Below are positions 36,436-44,421 of a DNA stretch of 64,000 bases, one piece after another. The notes below the pieces were generated by a model, which had not been told where the DNA came from, did not search any database, and saw only the letters and a program-made list of their open reading frames with translations. This DNA comes from JAOABP01 sp964590395 (GTDB lineage: Bacteria; Hydrothermota; Tepidihabitantia; Tepidihabitantales; Tepidihabitantaceae): assembly GCA_964590395.1 (NCBI GenBank), contig CAZPVT010000035.1:1-64000 (forward strand), in the 5' to 3' direction. The position numbers and the translations under genes were made by a program. Position 1 is the first letter of the stretch, and each line of letters begins with the position of its first letter.

Positions 36436-38274
36436 CTACCATACCGGTATTTTAATCATACCCCTTTCTCCGTTTATGTCAAGAGATATAAAATACACAC
36501 CTCTACTACCAATATTCAAGTTCAAAGTATGCTCACCAGCAGATTGCCACCCGTTAAAAAGCGTCTTGATCCTTCGTCCCAACTGGTCAAAGATAGCCAC
36601 TTTCACCAAACCATCCCGTTTAACAGTATATATCAACTGCGCACCTCTGTTTGACCTTAATAGACGAAAATCACCATACATTGGTAAAAACTTTGATTGC
36701 GCCATCTGCCCCTCATCTACACCCACCACCCACTTGTAAAAGTTTGTCTCCTCATATTCACCAGCAATCACCAGCACCAACGGATAATCATTGTCACCAT
36801 CGCAAACACAGGAACCATACCGGTAGTAATCCCGAGGCGGCAGTGTGTCAGCCCTACGCCATGAATTATTGGAAATATCGTAGGTGAAAAGGTAGTTTGT
36901 TTCGCCTCCCATTATCGCGCGTAGTTTCCTGCTTCCCGCTCCATGCCGAAAATCATCAGAGGTTATTGAAGCACCTCCTTTCTGAGCACCAGGGGTAGAA
37001 TTCAGTTGTTCCCAATTCATCGTTTCAAGGTTGAAACGCCAGAACTCATTACTGTTTCCGCCGAGCATGACATAGAGCGCCTCCACGTCATCACAAAAGG
37101 CATAGCACATTGCACCGCCTTGTTCAACCGAATTACTTGTGGGAATATCAGGCAGTCGGTGCCAGCCGTAGTCAACTTGAAATGAAATTGGAGTGCTCCA
37201 GTTAGTCCAACTACCACCGGCTCTGCGATAACAGACCCGCCAGTAATATGTCCCGGACTCAATCGGCTGGTCAGCAACAAATTCGCTTCTCTCGGTTCTT
37301 ACATCAATTACCGGCTGAGCAAAGTCGGATGTCGGGGCAACCTGTAGCCAATAAAAGGCTGCATCAGGAACACTCTGCCAGTCAAATACCGGTTCATCTC
37401 CCGCTATCAATACCCCTTCATCAGGAAAAGGATGAAAATTAACCGAACCACTACCGGTTGTCAATGTGAAACACCAAGTCTCTGACCAGTCTGAAGGGAT
37501 ACCCGAGCGAATTCCTCTCAACCGCCAGTAGTAAGTGCCAGTTCCAAAAAGAACATTAGCCGGGTCAAATTCACCACAGAAAACGGTGGTATCAATAATG
37601 AGATTGGTAAAATCTTCAGAGGTTGATACCTGCAGATTGTATTCTGTCCATCTCGGATGCGGTAGCCAGTCAAAGTAGAGATTTCCAGCGACCACCACGC
37701 TGCCGTTTCCTGGATACCGACCATCCACCGCAACAGGGAAGAGACAAAAAGCCCGTCGCCAGAGATGTCTTGTTTCGTTTCCAACAAGGAGATAGAGGTA
37801 GCCCTCAATATATTTTCCCCAGCCGGGGTTGGGAGGTGAGAAGAGCACGGGTTGATATGCCAATGCCACACCATCTCCAATAGTATCCGGAAGTGAAATC
37901 GGATTATCCTCATTCCAGTAGCCCCCGAGACCTTGAGACTGATGGAACGAGTAAACAAACAGGTTATTGCCCTCGTCGGTAGCCACAAACAGTCTTGTCC
38001 CGTTTCCGTGTGCGTAAGTCATTGCGCCAGCCCTATCGATAACTTCCGGCATATCATTCTCTAACTCACCCCAAGTATCAGCACTGTGATCAAATGCGTA
38101 AATCTCAAAAGATCCGTCACCAATTGCGACAAATGTGTATCCTCTTCCTCTTGCTGCATAGCCACCAGGACCAACCTCACATCCGTTTCCAACCGGGGGA
38201 AGGGGCATCCACTCAGCGTTCAGCGGCACTGCTCCGATCACAAACAGTATGATTGCTGTTAATGGTTTCCACAT
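36436..38274 (-). CDS. Secreted propeller / fibronectin-like protein with sorting tail
   Basis: Exported protein of 612 aa. A signal peptide (WKPLTAIILFVIGAVPLNA) is followed by propeller-like repeats (YTFVAIGDGSFEIYAFD, LYLLVGNE). Two fibronectin-III-like modules follow (about 200-365), each ending in a GTYYWRLRG / GTYYWRVCY strand. A second propeller segment comes next, then a tail (VAIFDQLGRRIKTLFNGWQ ... GVYFISLDING) of the type IX-like A family. AGGAGGAATT precedes the ATG. First of three tandem secreted genes. The YWR modules often mediate surface binding, but the ligand is unknown. Confidence 0.82.
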   Translation of the reverse strand: MWKPLTAIILFVIGAVPLNAEWMPLPPVGNGCEVGPGGYAARGRGYTFVAIGDGSFEIYAFDHSADTWGELENDMPEVIDRAGAMTYAHGNGTRLFVATDEGNNLFVYSFHQSQGLGGYWNEDNPISLPDTIGDGVALAYQPVLFSPPNPGWGKYIEGYLYLLVGNETRHLWRRAFCLFPVAVDGRYPGNGSVVVAGNLYFDWLPHPRWTEYNLQVSTSEDFTNLIIDTTVFCGEFDPANVLFGTGTYYWRLRGIRSGIPSDWSETWCFTLTTGSGSVNFHPFPDEGVLIAGDEPVFDWQSVPDAAFYWLQVAPTSDFAQPVIDVRTERSEFVADQPIESGTYYWRVCYRRAGGSWTNWSTPISFQVDYGWHRLPDIPTSNSVEQGGAMCYAFCDDVEALYVMLGGNSNEFWRFNLETMNWEQLNSTPGAQKGGASITSDDFRHGAGSRKLRAIMGGETNYLFTYDISNNSWRRADTLPPRDYYRYGSCVCDGDNDYPLVLVIAGEYEETNFYKWVVGVDEGQMAQSKFLPMYGDFRLLRSNRGAQLIYTVKRDGLVKVAIFDQLGRRIKTLFNGWQSAGEHTLNLNIGSRGVYFISLDINGERGMIKIPVW

Positions 38275-38470
38275 AATTCCTCCTTTCTCAAATTGCAGAA
38301 ACAGTGCACTCCAGCACCAAAGTGCACAACACCCGTTTTTCCGCTCGGTGCCGCGGTTGCCGGATTGAGTTTTCTCCTTCTGCTGTCCGGCTCCAGCAGA
38401 AATTGTTTTGGAAATTGCTATGGCTGTCGCTACCTACCAAAGGTAGCATGTTATTCGCAACAACCTAAAG

Positions 38471-39343
38471 TTAACTGTTACTGGATTCAGGCTCTACCTT
38501 TTTCAGGTAGGTAATCGCAGCCAGGCGGGCAAGTCGCCTTACCCGGGCAATGTAGTTCTGACGCTCCGAGACGCTGATCGCACCCCTTGCCTCAAGCACA
38601 TTGAAGATGTGAGAGCATTTGATCACGCAGTCATAACCAGGATAAACCAGCCCCATATTGAGCAACCGCTGTGCCTCTGCCTCCATCCGTTCAAAAAGCA
38701 GGATGTGCAGTTCAACATCTGCCGCCTCAAAATTGAACCGGGAAAACTCCTCCTCATTCTGCCGGTAAACATCACCCCAGGTTAAAGAGTCGTTCCAGCG
38801 GACATCAAATATTGACTCCACATCCTGAATAAACATTGCAATCCGTTCCAGACCATAGGTTAACTCCACCGGAATCACCTTCAGATCAATTGAACCACAC
38901 TGTTGAAAATAGGTAAACTGGGTGATCTCAATACCGTTTAACTCCACCTGCCAGCCCAGCCCCCAGGCACCGAGCGTGGGTGACTCCCAGTCATCCTCGG
39001 TAAAGCGGATATCATTTTTCCTTAAGTCAATCCCGATCGCCTCCAGGCTTTTAAGATACAGGTCCTGAACATCGGCCGGTGCCGGCTTTAAAATCACCTG
39101 TAACTGCCAGAACTGCTGAACCCGTAAAGGGTTCTGGGCATAACGACCATCCCTGGGCCTTTTTGACGGCTCACAGTAAACCACATTCCAGGACTTTGAG
39201 TCCAGAACGCGCAAAAAGGTCGCCGGATTAAATGTCCCCGCCCCCACCTCAGAGTTATAAGGTGATAGCACCGCACATCCCTGCTTTGCCCAGTAACTCT
39301 GCAACCCGAAAATCAGATCCTGAAAGTAATACACCTGTCTCAT
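38471..39343 (-). CDS. glyQ: Glycyl-tRNA synthetase alpha subunit
   Basis: Catalytic subunit of the tetrameric bacterial glycyl-tRNA synthetase; 290 aa. The start YYFQDLIFGLQSYWAKQGC, EVGAGTFNPATFLRVL, WNVVYCEPSKRPRDGRY and WESPTLGAWGLGWQV are highly conserved in GlyQ. glyS (beta subunit), usually the next gene, is not downstream here: the strand continues into secreted protein genes. It lies six bases after the HD-domain gene, so the two are probably co-transcribed. Confidence 0.96.
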   Translation of the reverse strand: MRQVYYFQDLIFGLQSYWAKQGCAVLSPYNSEVGAGTFNPATFLRVLDSKSWNVVYCEPSKRPRDGRYAQNPLRVQQFWQLQVILKPAPADVQDLYLKSLEAIGIDLRKNDIRFTEDDWESPTLGAWGLGWQVELNGIEITQFTYFQQCGSIDLKVIPVELTYGLERIAMFIQDVESIFDVRWNDSLTWGDVYRQNEEEFSRFNFEAADVELHILLFERMEAEAQRLLNMGLVYPGYDCVIKCSHIFNVLEARGAISVSERQNYIARVRRLARLAAITYLKKVEPESSNS

Positions 39344-39348
39344 CTTCC

Positions 39349-39894
39349 CTAAAGCCCTAACTGTCTGGATATCTCCTGCATCGCCTTCAGGCAGATGCTG
39401 GTAAACTCCTCAAGACTTAGCCCCAGTTCGGTACACTTAAGTATCTGCTCCCGGTTCGCACCCGCGGCAAACCGTTTGTCCCGAAAGCGCCGCAGAACAA
39501 AATCGGTATCAACTGCGACAAGTTTCTTTGTTGGGTGCATCAGCACCGCCGCAACGATCAATCCGGTAATCGGATCGGTGGCAACGATCGCTTTGTCCAA
39601 GAGCGACTCTGCCGGCACATTGCCCGAATGTGCACGGACCGCCTGGATTATTACCGGCTCAACACCCTGTGCCGCCAGTATCTCCGCTGCCAACTGGGTG
39701 TGACGTGCGGTCTCATCTTTGGTCTGTTCGTAATCAAGGTCATGGATCAACCCCGCCAGCCCCCATTGCTCCTCATCTTGATTCAGGCGACGGGCAAGGG
39801 CACGCAGACAGGCTTCGGTAGCCAGCATATGCTTGATCAAATTTTGGTTTTTCACTAATCGGTTAGCTAACTGCCAGGCGGTTTCACGATCCAA
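39349..39894 (-). CDS. HD-domain protein, probable phosphohydrolase
   Basis: Protein of 181 aa with an HD domain: HMLATEACLRALAR, the metal-binding GLIHDLDYEQ (about 48-57), then RHTQLAAEILAAQG and VRAHSG, giving the H...HD...D pattern. Such proteins hydrolyse phosphoesters of nucleotides or signalling molecules; the substrate is not predictable. The start is TTG at 39894, ten bases after GGAGG. It sits directly before glyQ on the same strand. Confidence 0.83.
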   Translation of the reverse strand: MDRETAWQLANRLVKNQNLIKHMLATEACLRALARRLNQDEEQWGLAGLIHDLDYEQTKDETARHTQLAAEILAAQGVEPVIIQAVRAHSGNVPAESLLDKAIVATDPITGLIVAAVLMHPTKKLVAVDTDFVLRRFRDKRFAAGANREQILKCTELGLSLEEFTSICLKAMQEISRQLGL

Positions 39895-40005
39895 TTATGC
39901 CTCCATTTTATCGGTAATTATATTCGGTTCGGTAAATGTGTCAAGAATTGCTAAGTTACCATTCGAACAAATTTTCCCAGTTTTTCTCTACCGCATTGGG
40001 ATTAG

Positions 40006-40034
40006 TTGACAGCGGGAGGCTTTTTTATTATGCT
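40006..40034 (+). promoter_or_regulatory. Promoter of the rpsP operon
   Basis: TTGACA (40006-40011), a 17-bp spacer and TATGCT (40029-40034), followed by AAAAGGAG and the TTG start of rpsP at 40058. It probably drives rpsP through comM. Confidence 0.7.
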
Positions 40035-40057
40035 AAATACAATAAAAGGAGTTTTTC

Positions 40058-40390
40058 TTGGTTAGAATAAGGCTTACACGATTCGGTGCACGGAATAATC
40101 CGGTTTATCGGGTTGTCGCGATTGACTCCCGGCGGGCACGCGATAGCCAGTATCTGGAAGCGGTGGGACATTATGACCCCCGCCGTAAGGTACTAAAGAT
40201 TAATCTTGAACGGGTGGATTTTTGGTTGTCGAAAGGTGCTCAACCTTCCAATACCGTTAAGGGGTTAATCAGACGATATCGCAAACAAGTGCCAGTTGCT
40301 CAAACGGTTGAGGAACTGGTAGAATCAGACGCATCCCGAATCGAAGGTCGGGAGGCTGGTGAATCTAAAGAGACTGCATCGTCAAACTAA
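40058..40390 (+). CDS. rpsP: 30S ribosomal protein S16
   Basis: Small-subunit protein of 110 aa. VRIRLTRFGARNNPVYRVVAIDSRRARDSQ and YLEAVGHYDP are diagnostic, and WLSKGAQPSNTVKGLI matches the C-terminal core. A charged extension follows (about 85-110), longer than the typical 80-90 aa. The start is TTG after AAAAGGAG. It heads an operon with khpA, trmD and rplS. Confidence 0.96.
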   Translation: MVRIRLTRFGARNNPVYRVVAIDSRRARDSQYLEAVGHYDPRRKVLKINLERVDFWLSKGAQPSNTVKGLIRRYRKQVPVAQTVEELVESDASRIEGREAGESKETASSN

Positions 40391-40402
40391 AAAGGAGGAA
40401 CG

Positions 40403-40633
40403 ATGAAAGAACTAATCGAACACATCGCGAAAGCGCTCGTTGACCATCCTGACAAGGTCGAGGTCAAGGAGATAGCGGGTGAAAAGACCCTGATATACGA
40501 ACTCCGTGTAGGCCAGGGCGACCTGGGAAAGGTCATCGGTAAAGAAGGACGGACCGCGAAGTCCATCCGGGCAATCATCTCGGCAGCCGCGATGAAGCAG
40601 GGGAAACGGGCGCAACTCGAAATCCTCGAGTAG
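40403..40633 (+). CDS. khpA: KH-domain RNA-binding protein KhpA
   Basis: Protein of 76 aa, a single KH domain. The GxxG loop is IGKEGRTAKSIR (about 45-56), preceded by YELRVGQGDLGKV. It binds RNA, with roles in translation and cell-envelope control in other bacteria. AAAGGAGG precedes the ATG. It lies between rpsP and trmD, the usual place before rimM, but rimM is absent here. Confidence 0.93.
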   Translation: MKELIEHIAKALVDHPDKVEVKEIAGEKTLIYELRVGQGDLGKVIGKEGRTAKSIRAIISAAAMKQGKRAQLEILE

Positions 40634-40689
40634 CCCCCGTTTTCATTGCGACCGAAGGGGTATTTTGACCCCGCGACGGTGAAATAACG

Positions 40690-41436
40690 GTGCGTATCGA
40701 TATCGTTTCGATATTCCCGGAGTTTTTTGTTGGACCGTTGGAATGTGGTCCAACCAGAATTGCCCGGGAAAGGGGAATACTGGAAGTCAAAATCACCAAC
40801 CCGCGGGACTTCACCACCGACTTTCATCGGACCGTCGATGACTATCCGTTTGGCGGTGGTGCGGGAATGGTGATGAAACCAGAACCGATCTTCCTGGCGG
40901 TGGAAAGTATTAAACTGCCCGATTCCAGGGTGGTTTTACTTTCCCCGCAGGGAAAGCGGTTTGACCAAAAGATGGCGCACCGTTTTGCCGAACTTACCCA
41001 GTTAATTCTGATCTGTGGCCGATACAAAGGGGTGGATGAAAGGGTCCGGACCATGCTGGTTGACGAAGAGGTGTCAATCGGCGATTATATACTTGCCGGC
41101 GGAGAAGCCGCAGCCGTGGTCATTGTCGAAGCGGTTGCCCGGCTTCTCCCCGGCGCAGTCAACGATGAGGAGTCGGTAGCCAGCGACTCTTTTGACTGTG
41201 GGCTGTTGGCATCACCAGTGTATACCCGCCCGCGCGTCTTTCGTGGAGTAAGCGTACCAGAGGTGCTGGTGTCCGGCAATCATTCCGCGGTAGCAAAATG
41301 GCGACGAGAGCAGGCACTTTTGAACACCGCGCGACACCGGCCCGAACTGCTAAAGAGTCTGGCACTCAGTACTGAGGAACAGGAATTTCTCCGCCAGCAA
41401 CTGGCGCATTGTTCTGCACCGAACAACAAAGCATGA
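40690..41436 (+). CDS. trmD: tRNA (guanine-N1)-methyltransferase TrmD
   Basis: SAM-dependent enzyme that makes m1G37 in tRNAs reading CNN codons, which prevents frameshifting; 248 aa. IDIVSIFPEFF, DYPFGGGAGMVMKPEP, LSPQGKRFDQ, ICGRYKGVDERV and SIGDYILAGGE form the trefoil-knot SAM site, and LLASPVYTRP with VLVSGNH are further family motifs. The start is GTG at 40690. Only 56 bases separate it from khpA, with no room for rimM. Confidence 0.95.
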   Translation: MRIDIVSIFPEFFVGPLECGPTRIARERGILEVKITNPRDFTTDFHRTVDDYPFGGGAGMVMKPEPIFLAVESIKLPDSRVVLLSPQGKRFDQKMAHRFAELTQLILICGRYKGVDERVRTMLVDEEVSIGDYILAGGEAAAVVIVEAVARLLPGAVNDEESVASDSFDCGLLASPVYTRPRVFRGVSVPEVLVSGNHSAVAKWRREQALLNTARHRPELLKSLALSTEEQEFLRQQLAHCSAPNNKA

Positions 41437-41481
41437 AAGTAGCCGACGATTGATAAGTTTGTCTTAATAAAGGAGAAACCA

Positions 41482-41868
41482 ATGGCAGGAGTTCAAAAGG
41501 TTAAGCAACCAACTGATATTAAGTCAGCTGAACCGGTCATCCTTCCGGAACCTGGTGATTTAGTGGATGTACATATCAGAATAAAAGAAGGGGAGAAGGA
41601 GCGCATTCAGGTCTTTCGGGGTACAGTGATCGCGATACGAGGAAAGGGTACTGGTAAGACTTTCACGGTGCGACGGGTGAGTCAGGGTATTGGGATCGAG
41701 AGAATATTTCCCTTGCAAGCGCCAGTTATCGCCAAGCTCGATATCCGGCGAAAAAGCAAAGTCCGACGGGCAAAACTTTATTATCTAAGGAAAAAAACTG
41801 GCCGCGAGGCAGTACTGGAAGAACGCAAGATCGGTGCGAAATCAGGACAGGGAACTGGCGCAAAATAG
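41482..41868 (+). CDS. rplS: 50S ribosomal protein L19
   Basis: Large-subunit protein of 128 aa at the 30S/50S interface. GDLVDVHIRIKEGEKERIQVF, GTVIAIRGKGTGKTFTVRR and GIGIERIFPLQAP are diagnostic, and the end RRAKLYYLRKKTGREA is conserved. AAAGGAGAAACC precedes the ATG. The 3' end overlaps rnhB by 35 bases. Confidence 0.96.
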   Translation: MAGVQKVKQPTDIKSAEPVILPEPGDLVDVHIRIKEGEKERIQVFRGTVIAIRGKGTGKTFTVRRVSQGIGIERIFPLQAPVIAKLDIRRKSKVRRAKLYYLRKKTGREAVLEERKIGAKSGQGTGAK

Positions 41869-42520
41869 CCCCCTGGTCTGCGGAGTTGATGAAGTAGGCC
41901 GGGGCGCGATCGCTGGACCAGTGGTTGCTGCGGCAGTAGTATTACCAACGGATTTCCAAATACCAGGTGTTAACGATTCTAAACTACTAACCCCAAAACA
42001 GCGCGCCGCACTTTTCCCGGTGATTAAGCACCGAGCACTGTCAACTGGGATTGGCGCCGTGGGCATCCTAATGATTGAACGGGAAAATATCGCTAATGCG
42101 ACCTTTCAGGCGATGCGCCGAGCGATTGACAAGGCTTTAGCAAAGTTAAATACCGTTAAAACTCAAAAAGTTGTGGTACTGGCAGATGGATGGCAGATTC
42201 CAGATTTGCATCTGCCCTGTATCGGAATAAAAGGAGGCGACCGGCAGAGTCTGGCAATTGCCTGTGCCTCAATCGTTGCCAAGGTCTTTCGGGACCAACT
42301 GATGAAAAGATATGACTACCGTTTCCCAGGTTACGATTTTGCTCGCCATAAAGGCTACGGCACACCACAGCACCTCGCCGCATTGCAAACTCTCGGGATC
42401 TCGCCGATCCATCGCCGGACATTTGAACCGGTGCGTCGGCTCCTGACCCAGAACCATCAGTTCCTGCCAACGAAACAGTCAGAACTGTTCAGTAAAATCA
42501 ATACTCGCCACAGTATTTAG
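41834..42520 (+). CDS. rnhB: Ribonuclease HII
   Basis: Cleaves RNA in RNA-DNA hybrids and at single ribonucleotides in DNA; 228 aa. The catalytic core GVDEVGRGAIAGPVVAAAV supplies the DE pair, followed by NDSKLLTPKQR, and further acidic residues in GGDRQSLAIACASIVAKVFRD. SPIHRRTFEPVR is the usual C-terminal motif. The GTG start lies inside rplS. Its TAG is followed at once by the ATG of the YraN gene. Confidence 0.94.
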   Translation: MRNQDRELAQNSPLVCGVDEVGRGAIAGPVVAAAVVLPTDFQIPGVNDSKLLTPKQRAALFPVIKHRALSTGIGAVGILMIERENIANATFQAMRRAIDKALAKLNTVKTQKVVVLADGWQIPDLHLPCIGIKGGDRQSLAIACASIVAKVFRDQLMKRYDYRFPGYDFARHKGYGTPQHLAALQTLGISPIHRRTFEPVRRLLTQNHQFLPTKQSELFSKINTRHSI

Positions 42521-42871
42521 ATGGACAAGAAAGAATTAGGGAAAAAGGGCGAAGAATGGGCAAGAAAATTCTTGCTCAGGCAGGGCTACAAAATTATCGC
42601 CACCAATCACCGTTCCCGGTTCGGCGAGATCGACATCATCAGCGAAGACAAGGGAACGGTAGTCTTCATTGAAGTTAAAACCCGCAGTTCCATCGCTTTT
42701 GGTACCCCGATTGAAGCGGTTACTCATAGCAAGCAAAAACGGCTATACCGTCTGGCTGAGGATTTTCTAATCACCCATCACCTGGAATCAAAACCGGTAC
42801 GATTCGATGTGCTGAGTCTGACCGTTCAGGGGAATGATATGAAGGTTGAGCATGTCATCGGGGCATTCTGA
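42521..42871 (+). CDS. YraN / UPF0102 family nuclease-fold protein
   Basis: Protein of 116 aa. GKKGEEWARKFLLRQGYKII, then RFGEIDIISEDKGTVVFIEVKTR gives the D-(E-x-K) restriction-endonuclease-like core, and HSKQKRLYRLAEDFL closes the fold. The family is commonly found next to rnhB and comM, as here, and is thought to act on DNA during recombination or uptake, though its activity is poorly defined. Its stop overlaps the comM start (TGATG). Confidence 0.92.
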   Translation: MDKKELGKKGEEWARKFLLRQGYKIIATNHRSRFGEIDIISEDKGTVVFIEVKTRSSIAFGTPIEAVTHSKQKRLYRLAEDFLITHHLESKPVRFDVLSLTVQGNDMKVEHVIGAF

Positions 42872-44412
42872 TGCTTTCCCGGATTCTCGCCAGCGCGGTT
42901 TACGGTGTCGAAGGATATCTGGTAACGGTAGAAACTGATATTGCCCAGGGTTTACCGGTGTTTAACATCGTCGGTCTGCCGGATGCCGCTGTCAAGGAAT
43001 CCCAGCACCGGGTTCAGGCGGCAATCAAGAACTCCGGACTGGCATTTCCCAACCGGCGCATTACGGTAAACCTGGCACCAGCTGATATTAAAAAGGAGGG
43101 ACCGGCATTTGATCTGCCAATCGCACTCGGCATCGTTGCCGCTGCAGGTAACATCTCTCCGGAGCTGCTCGCTGGTTATGTGATACTGGGTGAACTGTCG
43201 CTTGATGGTTCACTCCGTCCGATAAGGGGTGCGGTATCAATGGCAATCGCTGCCCGTGATGCCCATGTGAAGGGAATGGTTGTCCCTGAGGCAAACGCCA
43301 CTGAGGCAGCACTGGTCAAAGGATTACCAGTTTTCGGTGCGAAGTCGCTAGTGGAAACGGTTAATTTCCTAAAAGGAGGGATACCGCTGACACCGGTGCA
43401 AACCGATGCGGAAAAACTGTTTAAACAGGCAGGGATTGCCGGTGTTGATTTTGCCGAGGTGCACGGTCATGAGCATGCCAAAAGAGCGCTCGAGATAGCA
43501 GCAGCGGGTGGCCACAATGTGCTGATGATCGGTCCTCCTGGCAGTGGCAAGACGATGCTGGCAAGACGCCTGCCAACGATCCTGCCCAGTTTAACGCTTG
43601 ATGAAGCACTGGAGGCAACAAAGATCCATTCGGTTACTGGCACACTACCTGCAGGGCTACCGATTGTCGCGGTCCGACCGTTTCGTTCGCCCCATCACAA
43701 CATATCAGAGTCTGGGATGATCGGCGGCGGAACCTTTCCCCGTCCGGGCGAGGTCTCACTCGCACATAACGGTGTGCTTTTCTTAGATGAGTTACCGGAA
43801 TTCCGGCGGGATGTCTTGGAGGCACTGCGTCAGCCACTTGAGGATGGCGAGGTAACGATCGGGCGCGCCCGTTCCACCCTGACCTTTCCCTCCCGGTTTA
43901 TGCTCGTCTGTGCGATGAACCCCTGTCCCTGCGGCTTTTTTGGCGACCCACGCCACAGCTGTACCTGTACTCCCCAGAAAATCCGCCGTTACCGCAGCAG
44001 GATTTCTGGACCACTGCTTGACCGGATTGACATTCATATTGAGGTACCAGCCCTGAAATATGCTGATGTGGCAACGAAAAAGTCTGCTGCCAGTTCAGCA
44101 GGAATCCAGGAACGGGTGATGCGGGCAAGGGAACTACAATTAAAACGGTTTTTCGGATTGAATCTGCGGCGGAAGGTTTATGCCAACGCCCAGATGACTC
44201 CGGCGTTGATCAAAAAGTTTTGCGTTGTTACACCAGAAGGCGATGATATTATGCGCACCGCAATCGACCATTACGGACTTTCCACCCGCGCCTATCACCG
44301 GGTGTTGAAAGTAGCCAGGACAATCGCGGACCTAGAAGGGGTGGACCAGATCCAGCCCTGGCATTTAAGCGAGGCGGTGCAATATCGTAATTTTGACCGT
44401 AATGTTTGGTAA
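42871..44412 (+). CDS. comM: YifB/ComM-type AAA+ magnesium-chelatase-like protein
   Basis: AAA+ helicase-like protein of 513 aa. In transformable bacteria ComM promotes branch migration of incoming DNA. The N-terminal Lon-S5-like domain (about 1-170) begins SRILASAVYGVEGYLVTVE. The ATPase follows, with Walker A GPPGSGKTM (about 213-221) and Walker B VLFLDELPEF. A zinc-type cysteine group (CAMNPCPCG ... CTCTP) and a C-terminal helical domain complete it. It overlaps the YraN gene by one base. No other competence genes are in the window. Confidence 0.93.
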   Translation: MLSRILASAVYGVEGYLVTVETDIAQGLPVFNIVGLPDAAVKESQHRVQAAIKNSGLAFPNRRITVNLAPADIKKEGPAFDLPIALGIVAAAGNISPELLAGYVILGELSLDGSLRPIRGAVSMAIAARDAHVKGMVVPEANATEAALVKGLPVFGAKSLVETVNFLKGGIPLTPVQTDAEKLFKQAGIAGVDFAEVHGHEHAKRALEIAAAGGHNVLMIGPPGSGKTMLARRLPTILPSLTLDEALEATKIHSVTGTLPAGLPIVAVRPFRSPHHNISESGMIGGGTFPRPGEVSLAHNGVLFLDELPEFRRDVLEALRQPLEDGEVTIGRARSTLTFPSRFMLVCAMNPCPCGFFGDPRHSCTCTPQKIRRYRSRISGPLLDRIDIHIEVPALKYADVATKKSAASSAGIQERVMRARELQLKRFFGLNLRRKVYANAQMTPALIKKFCVVTPEGDDIMRTAIDHYGLSTRAYHRVLKVARTIADLEGVDQIQPWHLSEAVQYRNFDRNVW

Positions 44413-44421
44413 GGAGAAAAG

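Noticed and set aside
38293..38514. 73-codon plus-strand frame with hydrophobic segment
   Set aside because: Overlaps the glyQ end antisense, has no ribosome binding site, and sits in the leader of a minus-strand gene.
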